From contig CAXIPT010000005.1 of the NCBI GenBank assembly GCA_964030475.1, positions 3,376,097-3,440,096 of the forward strand: 64,000 nucleotides of DNA, written 5' to 3'. The DNA is from Tethya wilhelma. Taxonomy: Eukaryota > Porifera > Demospongiae > Tethyida > Tethyidae. The translations under genes were made by a program, and so were the position numbers. Shown here piece by piece: positions 22,815-34,294 of this stretch. Positions within the stretch are counted from its first letter, which is position 1, and each line of letters starts with the position of its first letter. Below the pieces are notes generated by a model. It searched no databases. It was not told the DNA's origin and worked only from the letters and a program-made list of their open reading frames with translations.

Positions 22815-23105
22815 TGGTGGACCGCGGAAGTCGTCTCCGCCTTTGCGGACCGCTTCCACTTTCCGCTTTGGCGGAAGTTAACTCCGCCTTAGCGGCCCGC
22901 CCTCCGCTTTGGCGAAAAGTGAACTCCGCCAAAGCGGAGAGCAGAAAGCGGGGGCGGAGTTGCCCTTCTCTATGGAAGCCGAGAATTAAGGGCAACTCCG
23001 CCCTCCGCTTTGGCGGAGCACACTTCCGCTAAAGCGGAAATGACTTCCGCCAAGGTGGAGCTCACTTTCCGCCAAAGCGGAGGGCGGGCCGCTAAGGCGG
23101 AGTTT
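22815..23105. repeat. GC-rich palindrome blocks 2 and 3, opposed
   Basis: Two CCGC/GCGG palindrome blocks face each other around 22965-22985 (GTTGCCCTTCTC / GAGAATTAAGGGCAAC), making a hairpin-prone structure of about 290 bp. Block 3 is the start of the second direct-repeat unit. Block 2 is inverted relative to it. Confidence 0.7.
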
Positions 23106-23574
23106 ACTGCAGCCAAAGCCAAAAGTCTCGTGACTAACTCATGACTTATCGATGAAAGTTTTCCACTATGAATTTTTGCTTTAGGCTCCGGGAGGACAAC
23201 TTAGATATAAGCTAAGTAAAGCTATATACACTGAGACATTATACATTATTATAATAATTATAATAATATAATTATACTCTCATAATTATTATTTATGAAT
23301 ATAATTATCATTTACTTTACTACTCTTATGTACGTTTCTGTTTTTGGCATGTTTCTCTCACCGATAATAATAATAGTAATAATAATATAATAATAATAAA
23401 TAACAATATTAGGGTAATAATTATGTCAATTACAGAAAACATTTACATACTGCTGTATTAATTTTAACTGACTATAATATATTAGTCTTGTTACTGTTGT
23501 CAGTGACTTCAATAATTCTGTACTTAATACTGCTATACAAGTATATAGTGATGAAAACAATGTCATCTAGATCT

Positions 23575-25018
23575 GGTGCTTAGCAACTTGCCAACAGCCC
23601 TACAGTACATGCCTTTCAGACAGATGAAACTCTGAACCCCAGGTTGAACATGATTTATGTCCATTATATTCGTGTCTTGTTAGCTTCCCTACTGAAGAAC
23701 TGAACACAGAGAACAACAGGATAAGATAGAACTTGGGGCACTGCATGCTGCAATAGATTTAAATAATGCGCACTTGAATATGGAAAGGGTAGTTAGGCTA
23801 GCTAGCTAATGAATGATGCATGATTAGCCGCCATATGGAGAAGGCGCTTTTCGCCTTGTTTAAATCCCGTTGCTATATTGTTGCCACGTATTTCATAAGC
23901 CATAATTCCCTAACCACAGGGAATTATACATTGCTGCAGGGCACGCACTAATTGATCTAATATGCAAATGAGCTCCGTAACTCCATAGATACTAATAAAG
24001 TATCTATGGTAGGTCATAAAGTACTGAGTATCAATGACAAAATGCTTTTAGCATGAAAAAAATATTTGTGTATGTCTTTCTTGAGTCAGCGACCATTACA
24101 AACCTCGGTTTGTACCGAAAAACACTAGGTGCTGTCACTGATGATTGCTGCTCTAGCTGCCAGTGCTTTAGCCCGGCCCTTTCATTTTCTTGTTCTCGAG
24201 TTCCAGAGACCATTACAAAGTTTGTACCGAAAAACGCTAGGTGCTGTCATTGCTGCTCTAGCTGCCAGTGTTTCAGCTCGCCATTTCAGTTTCTCATCGT
24301 CGAGGCCTCAGTTCTAGCTAACTAGCTAGATGTAGCTACTCGTGAACGACCATTTCCAGTTGTGGCAAAATGTCAAAGCACGAAGGGTGACCTTGAAATC
24401 AAGAAGCTTCGAGGAAGAAACTACCAGCAGTGAACACAATTTTTATTACTTTTGAACTGAATACTCTGTAACTATGAGACCAATCTTTTTCGCTTTGGTT
24501 GTCAAGCAAGCGCTGACCAATAGCGAAACGTTTTCATTTCCCGCTTGCAACGTGGGATCTAAACTAGTTAAAGCACGTGCACCCTCGTGATCTATGGCAT
24601 ATAATGCCCTCGGGTTACGAGCCATTATATGCCATAGATCCCTCGTGCTTTAACTATTACATCTAGCAACTCAATGAGACACAAAAACCAATGGCAAAAG
24701 CGACTGTCCCTAAAGAAACCAAGTTTGTTTGTTCAAGAATCAGCTTCTAAAAGTGAATAGTCTCTGAGAAAAGTTGAGCCAAGATAGAAGAAGAATAAGA
24801 AGAAGATGGAGAAAATTGGAGGTTTGGCAAATTTTTGTTTGGTACTTTAGCGATGGTTTTAAGCCATGTTTTAGGGCTCATTAGAAAGAGAAAGCGTTAA
24901 TAGTAGCTTAAGAAGCCTGTTAGTGTCAAGCGCTTAGAGTTATTCGCATGAATATTTGTATTGCGCTACTGGGCCATTCGTGCCATTCCTATACTACCGT
25001 ACTGGGAATTACATTTTC
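23575..25018 (+). repeat. R1 repeat copy, interrupted by an 0.8-kb insertion
   Basis: R1 5' module (GTGTCTTGTTAGCT..., GCCGCCATATGGAGAAGGCG) to 23857. Resumes at 24660 with ATCTAGCAACTCAATGAG, the (GAA)n-GATGGAGAAAATTGGAGG module and the terminal TACTACCGTACTGGGAAT at about 25012. The insert (about 23858-24659) contains a near-tandem duplication of about 115 bp (24088-24300, both with CATTACAAA..TTTGTACCGAAAAA) and a long palindrome at 24567-24657. Confidence 0.75.
24567..24657. repeat. Long imperfect palindrome (hairpin)
   Basis: GTTAAAGCACG..., ATCTATGGCATATAATG on the left pairs with CATTATATGCCATAGAT, ...CGTGCTTTAAC on the right, around a loop rich in CCCTCGGGTTACGAG. A smaller perfect hairpin (CCATAGATACT...AGTATCTATGG) lies at about 23983-24009 near the other end of the same insertion. 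Confidence 0.75.
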
Positions 25019-25904
25019 AATGTTTTTTTCACTTGTTAAATATATGTCTTACGTTTTATGACATTCTATGATACTTTGTGACAAATTTTTTGTTTTGTTC
25101 TAGTTTTATTTTTGAACAATACTAAGTCTTATAACACACTTGTTGACTCTTGATCGTTATCTATGGTCGTATCTTACGTACTTTAATTTTTCTTGTATGT
25201 GTTCGCTAATTTAGAATAAAAAGTTTTTCTCGTGAGTGAAGTTGCATGCTACTCTCTAGCCAGTCTTTATCTGTTTGCATCCAAGAGTGAGCCAAACATA
25301 AGAGCCGGATCGTGTTCAAGTACCGATCCTTCACATGCTCTCGATTGGAAAGTCGAAACTCTAGTCATTAATTGTCAAACTCGTGCTCCACGTGGTCACC
25401 TCCGTTATCTTGAATTTGTTGAAGTCGCCTGTCGACGCTCCCCACTATGGCAGATGAAGCTTATCTAGATAGATGCATATTGTGAAGTGTGTCAAGGAAA
25501 AAAAAAAGATTTTTTTTAAAAAGGAAATCTATAATCTATTAAGAACGTTTCTAACAAAGTCACTTGTGGTGGTTATAGAAGAAGCAGAATGATAGTAATT
25601 TGTAGATTACTAACTTGCAAAATCTTCAAGATGTGGATGAATCATTCTATGTTGGCAACCAGTCAAGTGATACTGCAGTTAGCTTTGATGAACCTCCCAT
25701 GCCATTTACCTACTGCTTTAAGCTGTTTGCTTAAGCCTTACATTGGAAACCAGATTGGCCTTTAAATTGCATGTTAACAGAATTATTGGTCACCAGGTGG
25801 ATCAAAATAGATAAACTGGTTACAAAACCAGTTAAAACTGGCTTTATAGGGATAGACCAGAAGAGTATAAAGTAGAAGCTGGCACATTCAGAAGTTCTTA
25901 TGTT

Positions 25905-27115
25905 TTTTGGATGAGGAAGAAGCTAAAAAGTGTGAAGAGAAAGTTACACACATTTTTTGAAGAAGTTAAAAATTTGCAAGGCATGGTTCAAGGTTCAAAG
26001 TTTGAAGAAGTTCAACAACTTGATGATTTGCAGAAACCAGTAGCATGTGCTAATATTTATGGGATTATTCAATCCCTTAGTGACATGAAACAGGGGAAAT
26101 CAAGTAACTTTTTCGATGCTGATGACTCTGGTGAACTGAGATTGGTGGGATTTAACCAACACCAGCAAAAAAAGATAGCTTCCTATTTTACTGAAAAAAG
26201 CCCAGTAAAGCTAAATAGAGCAATCAAAAGAAGGATAAAAAATGTAGATAATTCTGAAAACGAATACTACTGTATCAAAATCTCCAAAAAAATAAAAGTA
26301 CCAGAAATCCCAGCAAAGACAAAATTAGTGCTTTGGAAGAGTCATGAAAGGCAGAAAAATATGGCCAAGTGACTGTCGAAGTCAAAGTTTTATCAGTCGG
26401 TATTTGAACATCTGTTTCGTCTGGCCATATGAAACAGGAGATAACTGTCGCTGATAAAATTGCTCAAGCCACAGTAGTATTGTGGGAAGAGATTTGATAG
26501 ATGCTTCGAGTGAGATTTGCAGTTACCAACTTAGGAAGTTCTCTGTAAGAGTATATTAATCAAAAAATTACCTAACAATGGCAAAAGATGCGGATTGTGA
26601 AAACAAGAGAATTCAAGACATTGGAGATGTGTGCTGCAGCTCTAGTAGTGCTTCTGAGGATGTTGGTTTGTACGAGATAAATACTGTTGGTGTTCCTGAA
26701 TTAATTTCATACACGGCATGTCTCAAGTGGAAAGCTCGTACTGAGCCTCTTACTCCACCATTGGGTAGGCTCAAAACCTGATTGTATAATGATCCAGCGG
26801 ATGGATGTTTGTCCTGAGCAGGTGACAGCTAAGGTTATGATCATGTATAGCTCTGAATTACCGTATAGCTAGAAATTTTCAAGGAGTATAAATTTCGCTG
26901 TTTTCGTGGATCACAGCCGATCCACGAATATTTTACCCACAAAATTTTTGGGATCGCATTGCAATAATATATGGATGGGGCTGCTCGATCCTCAAAAATT
27001 AGATCGTGAAAAGTTTGGCGATTGCCTTTCCGCGAAAATTTTATTCCTCGAAAATTTCTAGCTATACGGTAGTAACACTGCGAGCTTTTGGAACGATGCT
27101 GTACAAGCTTGCTGC
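25905..27115 (+). pseudogene. RPA1-like OB-fold gene relic, interrupted by a MITE
   Basis: An open stretch from 25911 of 153 codons includes ANIYGIIQSLSDMKQGKSSN and LRLVGFNQHQQKKIASYF, the first OB fold of an RPA1-like single-strand DNA-binding protein. After a stop the similarity continues across frames: VTVEVKVLSVG, HMKQEITVADKIAQATVVLW and SYQLRKFSVR (second OB fold). Then come YEINTVGVPELISYTACLKW and, shifted, PDCIMIQRMDVCPEQVTAKV, which resembles the zinc-ribbon C-terminal region. The frame stops at the TA MITE (26861-27069) and resumes with LRAFGTMLYKLAAH. At least four frame breaks. Such RPA-like proteins are commonly amplified with invertebrate mobile elements. Whether this was cargo or a retrocopy is open. 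Confidence 0.6.
26861..27069. mobile_element. TA-inserted MITE with CCGTATAGCTAGAAATTTTC termini
   Basis: 209 bp. The left end CCGTATAGCTAGAAATTTTC and right end GAAAATTTCTAGCTATACGG are exact complements, flanked by TA at 26859-26860 and 27070-27071. TA targets indicate a Tc1/mariner-type mover. It interrupts the RPA-like relic. Confidence 0.9.
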
Positions 27116-27340
27116 TCACTGAAACAGTTACTATGGATGCACTTCTCAGTGCAAAGAAGGTATCAAAGATCCGTTATGACAATTGAGTCATTTTGGATGT
27201 ATCAATTAAGAATCATTGTGTAAATCTTCATTTCTAGAAACAGACAAATATAAAAAAAAAGAAAGACAAAAAAAAGGAAAAAAAGGAAAAAAATTCAAGA
27301 AAAAACAAAAACAATAAAAATTTGGCCAATGAAGTTGTAC

Positions 27341-27545
27341 TCACTCACTCTTGTTCACTTACACTCACTCTTGTACTCTCATTCACTCGCACAACACATT
27401 GACTCACTTTTGTTAATCCACTCACATTGACTCACTTTTGTTTATCCACTCACATTGACTCACTTTTGTTTATCTACTCAATTGACTCACTTTTTTTCAT
27501 CCACTCACATTGACTCACTCTTGTTCATCTACTCACATTCAGTCA
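27341..27545. repeat. Minisatellite of about 28-bp units
   Basis: Tandem variants of CACATTGACTCACTTTTGTT followed by (A/T)ATCCACT; about six units, degenerate toward the left edge. Confidence 0.85.
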
Positions 27546-27770
27546 TGATGCAACAAGGATCGTTGTGCAAGTTTCCAGAACTAAGGGAAAAAAACAAAAT
27601 ACTCTTAATTATGTTTATTGCAGTAATCAATATTCATTTATGGTTTTTCCTGCTTTATTTGTGTAAGGACTATATGGCTGCTTTAAAATTTAATGATCAA
27701 AGCATTCAAGATTGAATCTTTATGCTTGATTGCTCATTGTGGAAAAGGCATTGTGATCACAATTGACATA

Positions 27771-28665
27771 TGTGACCTGTCAAGGGTAAAAGTGCCGGTT
27801 AGGAAAGTCTGCAAATTTTGAGTTAGCTATTCTAGTAGGCCTTCCCAGGAAGCGCATATCAAAATTTGATGCGCATAGCTCAAGTAGTTTTCCAGATACA
27901 GCTCTTACAAGCAGCCCTGCCTCCACTCGTGGCTTCCTAGAAAAACGGTTGTAAAGTTGTTGCTATATAGGTAAACTATGGGTGGTCCGTATACTCTCCA
28001 TATCACAATTAGATCATGTAAAGTACATGCTGAATATTACCACAGCCAGCCACGTGGGGGCTAAAATTATTTAGTGAGAAGCGAGTAGCTAGGAAAGAAG
28101 ACCCAAGAAACAGCTAATCGACTCAAGGAGGTAAGCGCTAGTCAGTAATGAGATAGATTCTAGGTACAGTAAGTTTCAAGAACTAATCTAAGCCTCAAAA
28201 TAACCTGTACGCGATCGCCGTACAAGGAGAGGCCATATCCACGAGTAGAAAGCTACTCTATGAAAGCGCTTCGATTAGACAAGCGTGTACAAAGCTTTGG
28301 CTTGCCTTTCTGTCTATGTGCTGTAGCAAAATTTTGAGATTAGTCAGCTTATAAGTCAAAAAAAACACCAAATAAAAGTTCATTTTTAGTGGCAGCTGCC
28401 TTGCCCATAAATATTCGCTACGGTTTGTTGCACAGCATAGCAACTGTCCTCCGTGTTAGTAACTAAGTAAAAATGAACGAGGCTGACATTGCTGTCTATA
28501 TCTCTGCAACACCCCTCAAATTTTGCATGGAGCATGCTGAGATGTAGCGCAGCACAGCCGTGCAAGAAAAAAAAATTCGCGCAAAAACGCGAATTAAACT
28601 AAAACGGCATTTTACTCCAAAAACAATAATTTCCTAACTGGCACGTTTTCCCTTGACAGGTCACA
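27771..28665. mobile_element. TA-inserted 0.9-kb DNA element, copy 1
   Basis: TIRs begin TGTGACCTGTCAAGGG and are followed by about 25 bp of further pairing (TGCCGGTTAGGAAA / TTTCCTAACTGGCA). TA flanks both sides (27769-27770, 28666-28667). The interior matches 60394-61308 in the opposite orientation along its length. No transposase. Probably a Tc1/mariner-type non-autonomous element. Confidence 0.85.
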
Positions 28666-29046
28666 TATGTTGAGAATTAATTTTGAGACATTATTGTTTA
28701 CAATTTCCGTTAATTATTAATAGAGTCTACTGTAGGAAATTTAATATTCTGGTACGTATCCAAGTCCTGATGTAAAATTGTGGAGAGTGTGTTAAGTCAC
28801 TTACAAATAACATGTACATGTAATGAAGTTTTGAAAAAAATTACAGCTATAATTATTATAAAACTGTTAATGAGGTGGAGCTAAAAAGCTCTATATAGCT
28901 ACAATGAAACTACAATAGCAATTTTTTTAGCTATTGTATTTATAGTATTATCATGCATACATGCACTAATTTCAATGTATATGCAGTTAAATGAGTTGAA
29001 TTTCAAAGAAAACTATATTTTCAAAAGATATAGCTGTCATTTTTCA

Positions 29047-30135
29047 TTCCCAGTACGGTAGTACTGGGTACATAGGAATGGCACGGATGCCCCATTAGCG
29101 CAATACAAATATTCACGCGAATAACTCTGCAAAAACTGAGCGCTTGGCACTAAAAGGCTTCTTAAGCTACTATTTAGCCTTTTCTCTTTCTATTGAGCCT
29201 AAAAACATAGCCTAAAACCATCGCTAAAGTAACAAACTAAAGTATGCCAAACCTCCAATTTTCTCCATCTTCTTCTTCTTCTTCTTCTTCTTCTTCTATC
29301 TTGTAACGACTTTTCTCGAAGACCGCTTGCTTTCAGAAGCTGATTCTTGAACGAATAAACTTGGTTTCTTTGTCTTCACGTGCTTTTTGTATCGGTTATT
29401 CGTCTCTCTAGCTGAGTCGCTAGATACAAGACGAAAAGCGACTTCTCCGTATGGCAGCCATTCATTTCTATACTCATTAATAATTCATTAGCTACTTTGG
29501 CAACCAAGTTGACGACCCTTTTCCAGTTAGACAAGTGTGCGTTATTTGGAATCCGAATATTCGCTGCCCTGCCTGTTTTACCTGAAGATTTCTGGTTGTG
29601 CTGAAGTCTCTGTAACCAGTTACCGGTATCTTTCAGTCTTCAATAATAGGAGGTGAATAGACTACTTTGTTACATAGTTGTTATTATAAGAAGATGTGCA
29701 AAGCAAGTAAATTTTGTAAGATAGACTCTACAAACTTCACCATGATTTTATACTGATAGTATAGATTATAACAAGCTATAATATCCATGCTGATAGTGTA
29801 CAAGTAGCTACCATATACACACAAACTCAAATGTGATGTAGAATTATGAAAAAATGAGAACAAACAAGTGAAAAAAACATTGGAAATGTAATGAGACATA
29901 GGAATGGCCAAATCGTAAAAAAGAAAGCAAACAAGATGGAATGGCTGTTTGAGTGTGTAAAGAATTATTCCTATGGGCAACATGAGGTACCCAACATGGG
30001 AAGAGAGTACTACATGCAGCCCACACAGGAATGATTCTGCACACACTCAAACAGCCATTCCATCTTGTTTGCTTTCTTTTTTACGATTTGGCCATTCCTA
30101 TGTCTCATTACATTTTCAATGTTTTTTTCACTTGT
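29047..30135 (-). repeat. Near full-length R1 repeat with foldback end
   Basis: From left: terminal hairpin TTCCCAGTACGGTAGTACTG; the GCACGGATGCCCCATTAGCG and ATTCACGCGAATAACTCTGC module; (CTT)n at about 29270-29297; the TCCAGTTAGACAAGTGTGCG module; the AGGAGGTGAATAGACTACTT module. The foldback at 29864-30135 has arms of about 120 bp. One of the most complete copies for building a consensus. Confidence 0.8.
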
Positions 30136-30369
30136 GAACATAGTATTATTAACCTCACACAAATATAATACAATGATTGGAAGCCAAGAGTTAAAAACAG
30201 TTTGTTTGGCAGTAGTGAATGTATAAGTTGCTTCAATATATCTATGAGGAAAAACACAGAAGTGGTTGAACAATGACTTACTATTAAAAGGTGATAAATT
30301 TTCTGCATGAACAATAGGATACCAAAGTTTAAAAAGTGAAGAATGCTCATGATTAAGCCTTGGCACATG

Positions 30370-30640
30370 TGCAGAGGGTTACGGTAGTCGTGTGTCTGTC
30401 CGTCTGTTACTAAGAACGGCAGCTGTAGAGTCCAAATCGAAGGTACTTACGTTCATGAATTGAAATTATCTTGAAATTTGACGTGTAGGATCTTGCAAAA
30501 CGTAGTTTCTGAGATCTGAGGCTTTTGTGCATCTCTGAGCGCTTAGGCTTCGAAACTGCACCCATCAATCACACCCCATGTGATGTGCGTTTTCTAGAAA
30601 AACAGTTGAGCTTGCCAGCTTAGAGTGGATGTAGAGTACT
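30370..30640 (+). repeat. Interspersed repeat R5, copy 2
   Basis: Complement of 5150-5455: GGAAGGTACTTACGTTCATG-like block, GATCTTGCAAAACGTAGTTT, and the GAGCGCTTAGGCTTCGAAAC block. Confidence 0.65.
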
Positions 30641-30649
30641 GGGCCAGGC

Positions 30650-31368
30650 CAGTTCACTATAAAATCAGATATAGTTGCTTGGTCAGGTAAGTAACTCAAG
30701 TGAGATAACACTGTAGAACTGTGAATGTATGATCTAGGACTGTTCTTACTGTTGCTTGGTCAGAGACTGCAAATTATGATGAGCCGACTGATGAAGACTG
30801 AACTGTGTCATTGTGATCTAGTACTGAGCTTAACTAGATGTGTATTGTTTATACACTGTGTAAAAGAGTGTAATTTACCTACATGTACAGCCAAGGTGTA
30901 TCAACAAAACTAGTAATCTACCAATCATAGCTAGGCTTGTGCACCACGCAGTGGTGCTTACATTCTAGTTGGTGCTTTAGCAACATTAATACAGCTTGGG
31001 ATGATCTCTGGATGAAATACGTTGAAGTCTTCAGATATCATTATTGAAAGAAAGTATTTCCAAGAAATGAGTAATGATGACAGTAAGATTTGAAATAGCG
31101 GCTAACAATGATTAAAATTTTAATGATAAAATGATCATGTATACAAAAAAGAAGTGCAATGATAGTGATAAAATTAATGAAAAAATATATACAAAACTAT
31201 AGATTATTGTAGTGGAAGTGGTGCACAATGACAATAAAGATAATAAAGAAGCTTTGTTTAGATTTTAAATTTCTCATACCTGATTGAATTTTGTTGTTCA
31301 AAATAGAATATTTTGATTGAATTGTAAAATGTTTAGAACGTTTATAAGATATAGTTAGTCATAGGATT
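30650..31368. other. Gene-free stretch
   Basis: AT-rich; nothing recognisable. A gene here cannot be supported. Confidence 0.3.
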
Positions 31369-31580
31369 CTCGGGATTGGACAGAATATATCATGGGATGC
31401 TTGGGATTGGTCAGAATAAATCACGGGATGCTTGGGATAGGACAGAATAGATCATGGGATGCTTGGGATTGGTCAGAATAAATCACGGGATGCTTGGGAT
31501 AGGACAGAATAGATCATGGGGTGCTTGGGATTGGTCAGAATAAATCATGGGATGCTCATGATAGGACAACAGAATAGATT
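31369..31580. repeat. Minisatellite, 30/60-bp higher-order unit
   Basis: Alternating half-units GGGATGCTTGGGATTGGTCA / GGGATGCTTGGGATAGGACA, each followed by GAATA(A/G)ATCA(C/T), repeated about seven times. Confidence 0.9.
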
Positions 31581-34070
31581 ATGCAATAACTGGTGTGACA
31601 GTCCTCAAGTGACCTGAGATTTTGTGTGAGCGTACAGGATGCTCAGAATGGCTTGGGCTAAACAAACAGCTAGTGTAGTATACTATATTATACAGATATC
31701 TAAACAAACTTAATTATAATGGTATTGAACAATGAATACAATCATGGTCACTATAGTAGGCATCACATACTTCAACAATAGTCATCATGTGGTTTGTTAT
31801 AGTAGACATGGTCAATCAAAGTACCTCTGTTGTAGGGGTATACACTAACTGTGTGAAACTATGGTTGGACATAAAATTTGTAAGAGAACTTGGGCAATTA
31901 ACAAATTATCATTAAAGTCTCCTAAAACAATAGTGGCTATATTTAATTGTGACAGATTGTTCAATAATTGACTCAATGCAGCAAGAAGCTATATTGCTGA
32001 TGTGGGAGATCTATAGACTAACACAATTAGTACAAGATTAGTATTAGGCAAAAACACTCTAACCACAACCCCTTCAATTCCACCGTCAGCAAATGGAATC
32101 ACATTGTTGGGTGATAAGCTGTTGCTACCACTCATCAACACACCACTTTTGTTATCATGTGACACTCTTTCAGATCTATAAATCACATGATTATTCTGTA
32201 ACACTGGGGAAGGTGGCGATGGGTGTAGCCATGTCTCACAGAATTAGAGCACACTAGCATATTTCAATATTTGATCACTCTTAATGTGTCAACTAACTTG
32301 GCAGATAGTGAATGAACAGTCAAGAGTGATATAGTCATATGGGAGCTATTCAATGATGCACATTGTAAGTTAGGTACTGATGGCAATAAATGGTGACTGA
32401 GCCTAGACATTTCATTTTGGACTTCAATGCTTTTCTTAATGGCTGAGGCATTAAAGTTCACAATATGTAGCCCTTGCAATGACTTCACTCTACTGAATGC
32501 TACATAAGATACGTAGTTATCAATGAATCACACACATCAGCAACACCATATTTTGGAGCATCTTTGACCCATATCACACAGTGTAGAATAATGCCATAAT
32601 CTTCAATCTTACCCAATGGCTTTCCTGTGGACTTTAAAAACTCATGAAAGAATGTATTCAGTCTGAATTGGAAATGCCTGGCAGCTGTAACAGGGTTATG
32701 CCTCAACCAATTGGGTTTCTATCAAAGGAAAGCTTTTCTACCTCTTTATCAGTGTATGACACATGATACTGTCTGGCTATTGTATGGATCATGTCAGGCC
32801 ATTTCATATCAGCAGCTGACAATGTGAAAAACCATGTGGGGATACCAAGCTGACATATCATGGCTAACAACTCATAGAATGTACGCTGGTAATATGCTGG
32901 GGAACCTCTGACCTTCTTTAGAAACCTATATGCTTTGTCTTTGTTCACAAACTGACCAATCATATTGGGATCTCTAGCTTGAGAGGCAGTGAATTCTCTG
33001 GACGGCTTTTGATGCCATTTAAAGTTACTAGCATCATCAAAGACTTGCTTAGATTCTACAACATATTGTGCAGTGTCGAGATCTTTGGCAAAACTGCCAT
33101 CAACATCAAGGAGTCTCTGATTGAAGTACTTGTGATAGGTAAGTTTTTTAGGTCTTACATTTTTTAAACAACCATCTCCATAACAGAAGGTGTCAGGATT
33201 GGACATTAGCTCAACATCTTTGTCAGTATGTATACACTTGGGCTTCTCTCCCTCACAAGGTGCAACATTGACAATGGCATCAGGATTTTCAACTGACATC
33301 ATGCTAGCACTAGGACCACCAGTAATACTTGCTGTATATTTATCACCCTCTTGAATAAGATCGTCATTTAAGGCAGTTTGAGTACTATCTCTATTATTCA
33401 CATCATTGCTTTGAGGAGAGCTATCAATCTTTGCAGAATTCACTGAAGTTCTATCAGTACTAGTACTTTTCACTAGAGCAACATAATGGTACTGCATGAC
33501 ACGGCCAACATTAACTTCATAGTGACTCACACCATTCATAGGAGTTACAGCAACAGTGTTTTTGTACTGATCAGTTACACCCAAGACATTAATGGCAGCT
33601 ATCACAATATTGTCACCCCAGGCACCACGTCTGACTTATTGACATACTTGTTCCACATCAACTCAGTTCTTCTATCAGGGTCTGTTTCTGAAGCTATGAG
33701 GGCATCATCTTCATTAGGGGCTTCAGTATCTGCATTGTATCTATTGTAAGTTTCAACAGCTTCAGATACAAAGTGGCAATAGTTATCTTTATGGCTTTCT
33801 AAATGACTAGCAACCATTTGTCTCAGTTCGCTACTGTTGTTTGCATCACATACACCTAGAGCTATAACGTTGACTAATACTGAATTATACAAACAGTCTC
33901 CATTTACCAACACATTGAAAACCACACCTGTTTGTTTTAGTTTTGAGGGAATCAAATACTCTAATCATTTGGACATGCTCATCATAACTGTCATCTCATC
34001 CATGGGGTCAATGCTGTTTTGGATTGAATTCAAGACAGATTGGGAATTAGTCTGGGGGCTAGGCTCCTAT

Positions 34071-34175
34071 CAGGTTGTGTATCACATTGTTCAGGCTGCG
34101 AATCACATTGTTCAGGCTGTAGATCACATCGTTTAGGCTGTGGATCACATTGTTCAGGCTGACCAATCAGATTGC
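34071..34175. repeat. 21-bp tandem repeat, five units
   Basis: Units start at 34071, 34092, 34113, 34134 and 34155 (CAGGCTGCGAATCACATTGT type). On the minus strand they encode heptapeptides like QPEQCDS within the Helentron N-terminal region. Confidence 0.85.
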
Positions 34176-34294
34176 AGATTAGCACCGAGTTGCTGTGGCA
34201 TCATGCACGTGATTATATCATAATAATTTCACGCGTGTTCCAAAAGTGCAAAGAGAAAGTGTCAAGATCATTTTTTGCTGCTTTTTGTGTCACC

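Larger units (their letters stand above)
21840..23575. repeat. Direct duplication of about 0.6 kb units
   Basis: Segments 21840-22420 and 22975-23575 align in the same orientation. Both begin with the GC-rich palindrome block, continue through CGATGAAAGTTTT(C/T)(C/T)ACTATG and a TATTATAATAATTAT region, then an (AAT)n tract. Both end with TTAATACTGCTATACAAGTA and ATGAAAACAATG. About 1.1 kb offset. The (AAT)n at 22238-22270 is part of the first unit. Confidence 0.8.

Noticed and set aside
27341..27545. Regular repeat tested as a CRISPR-like array (also 31369-31580 and 48961-49400)
   Set aside because: Units are contiguous with no unique spacers; these are minisatellites in eukaryotic DNA.
29684..30368. 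Overlapping hydrophobic open frames on the minus strand
   Set aside because: They lie in the R1 foldback and spacer and recur with stops in other copies.
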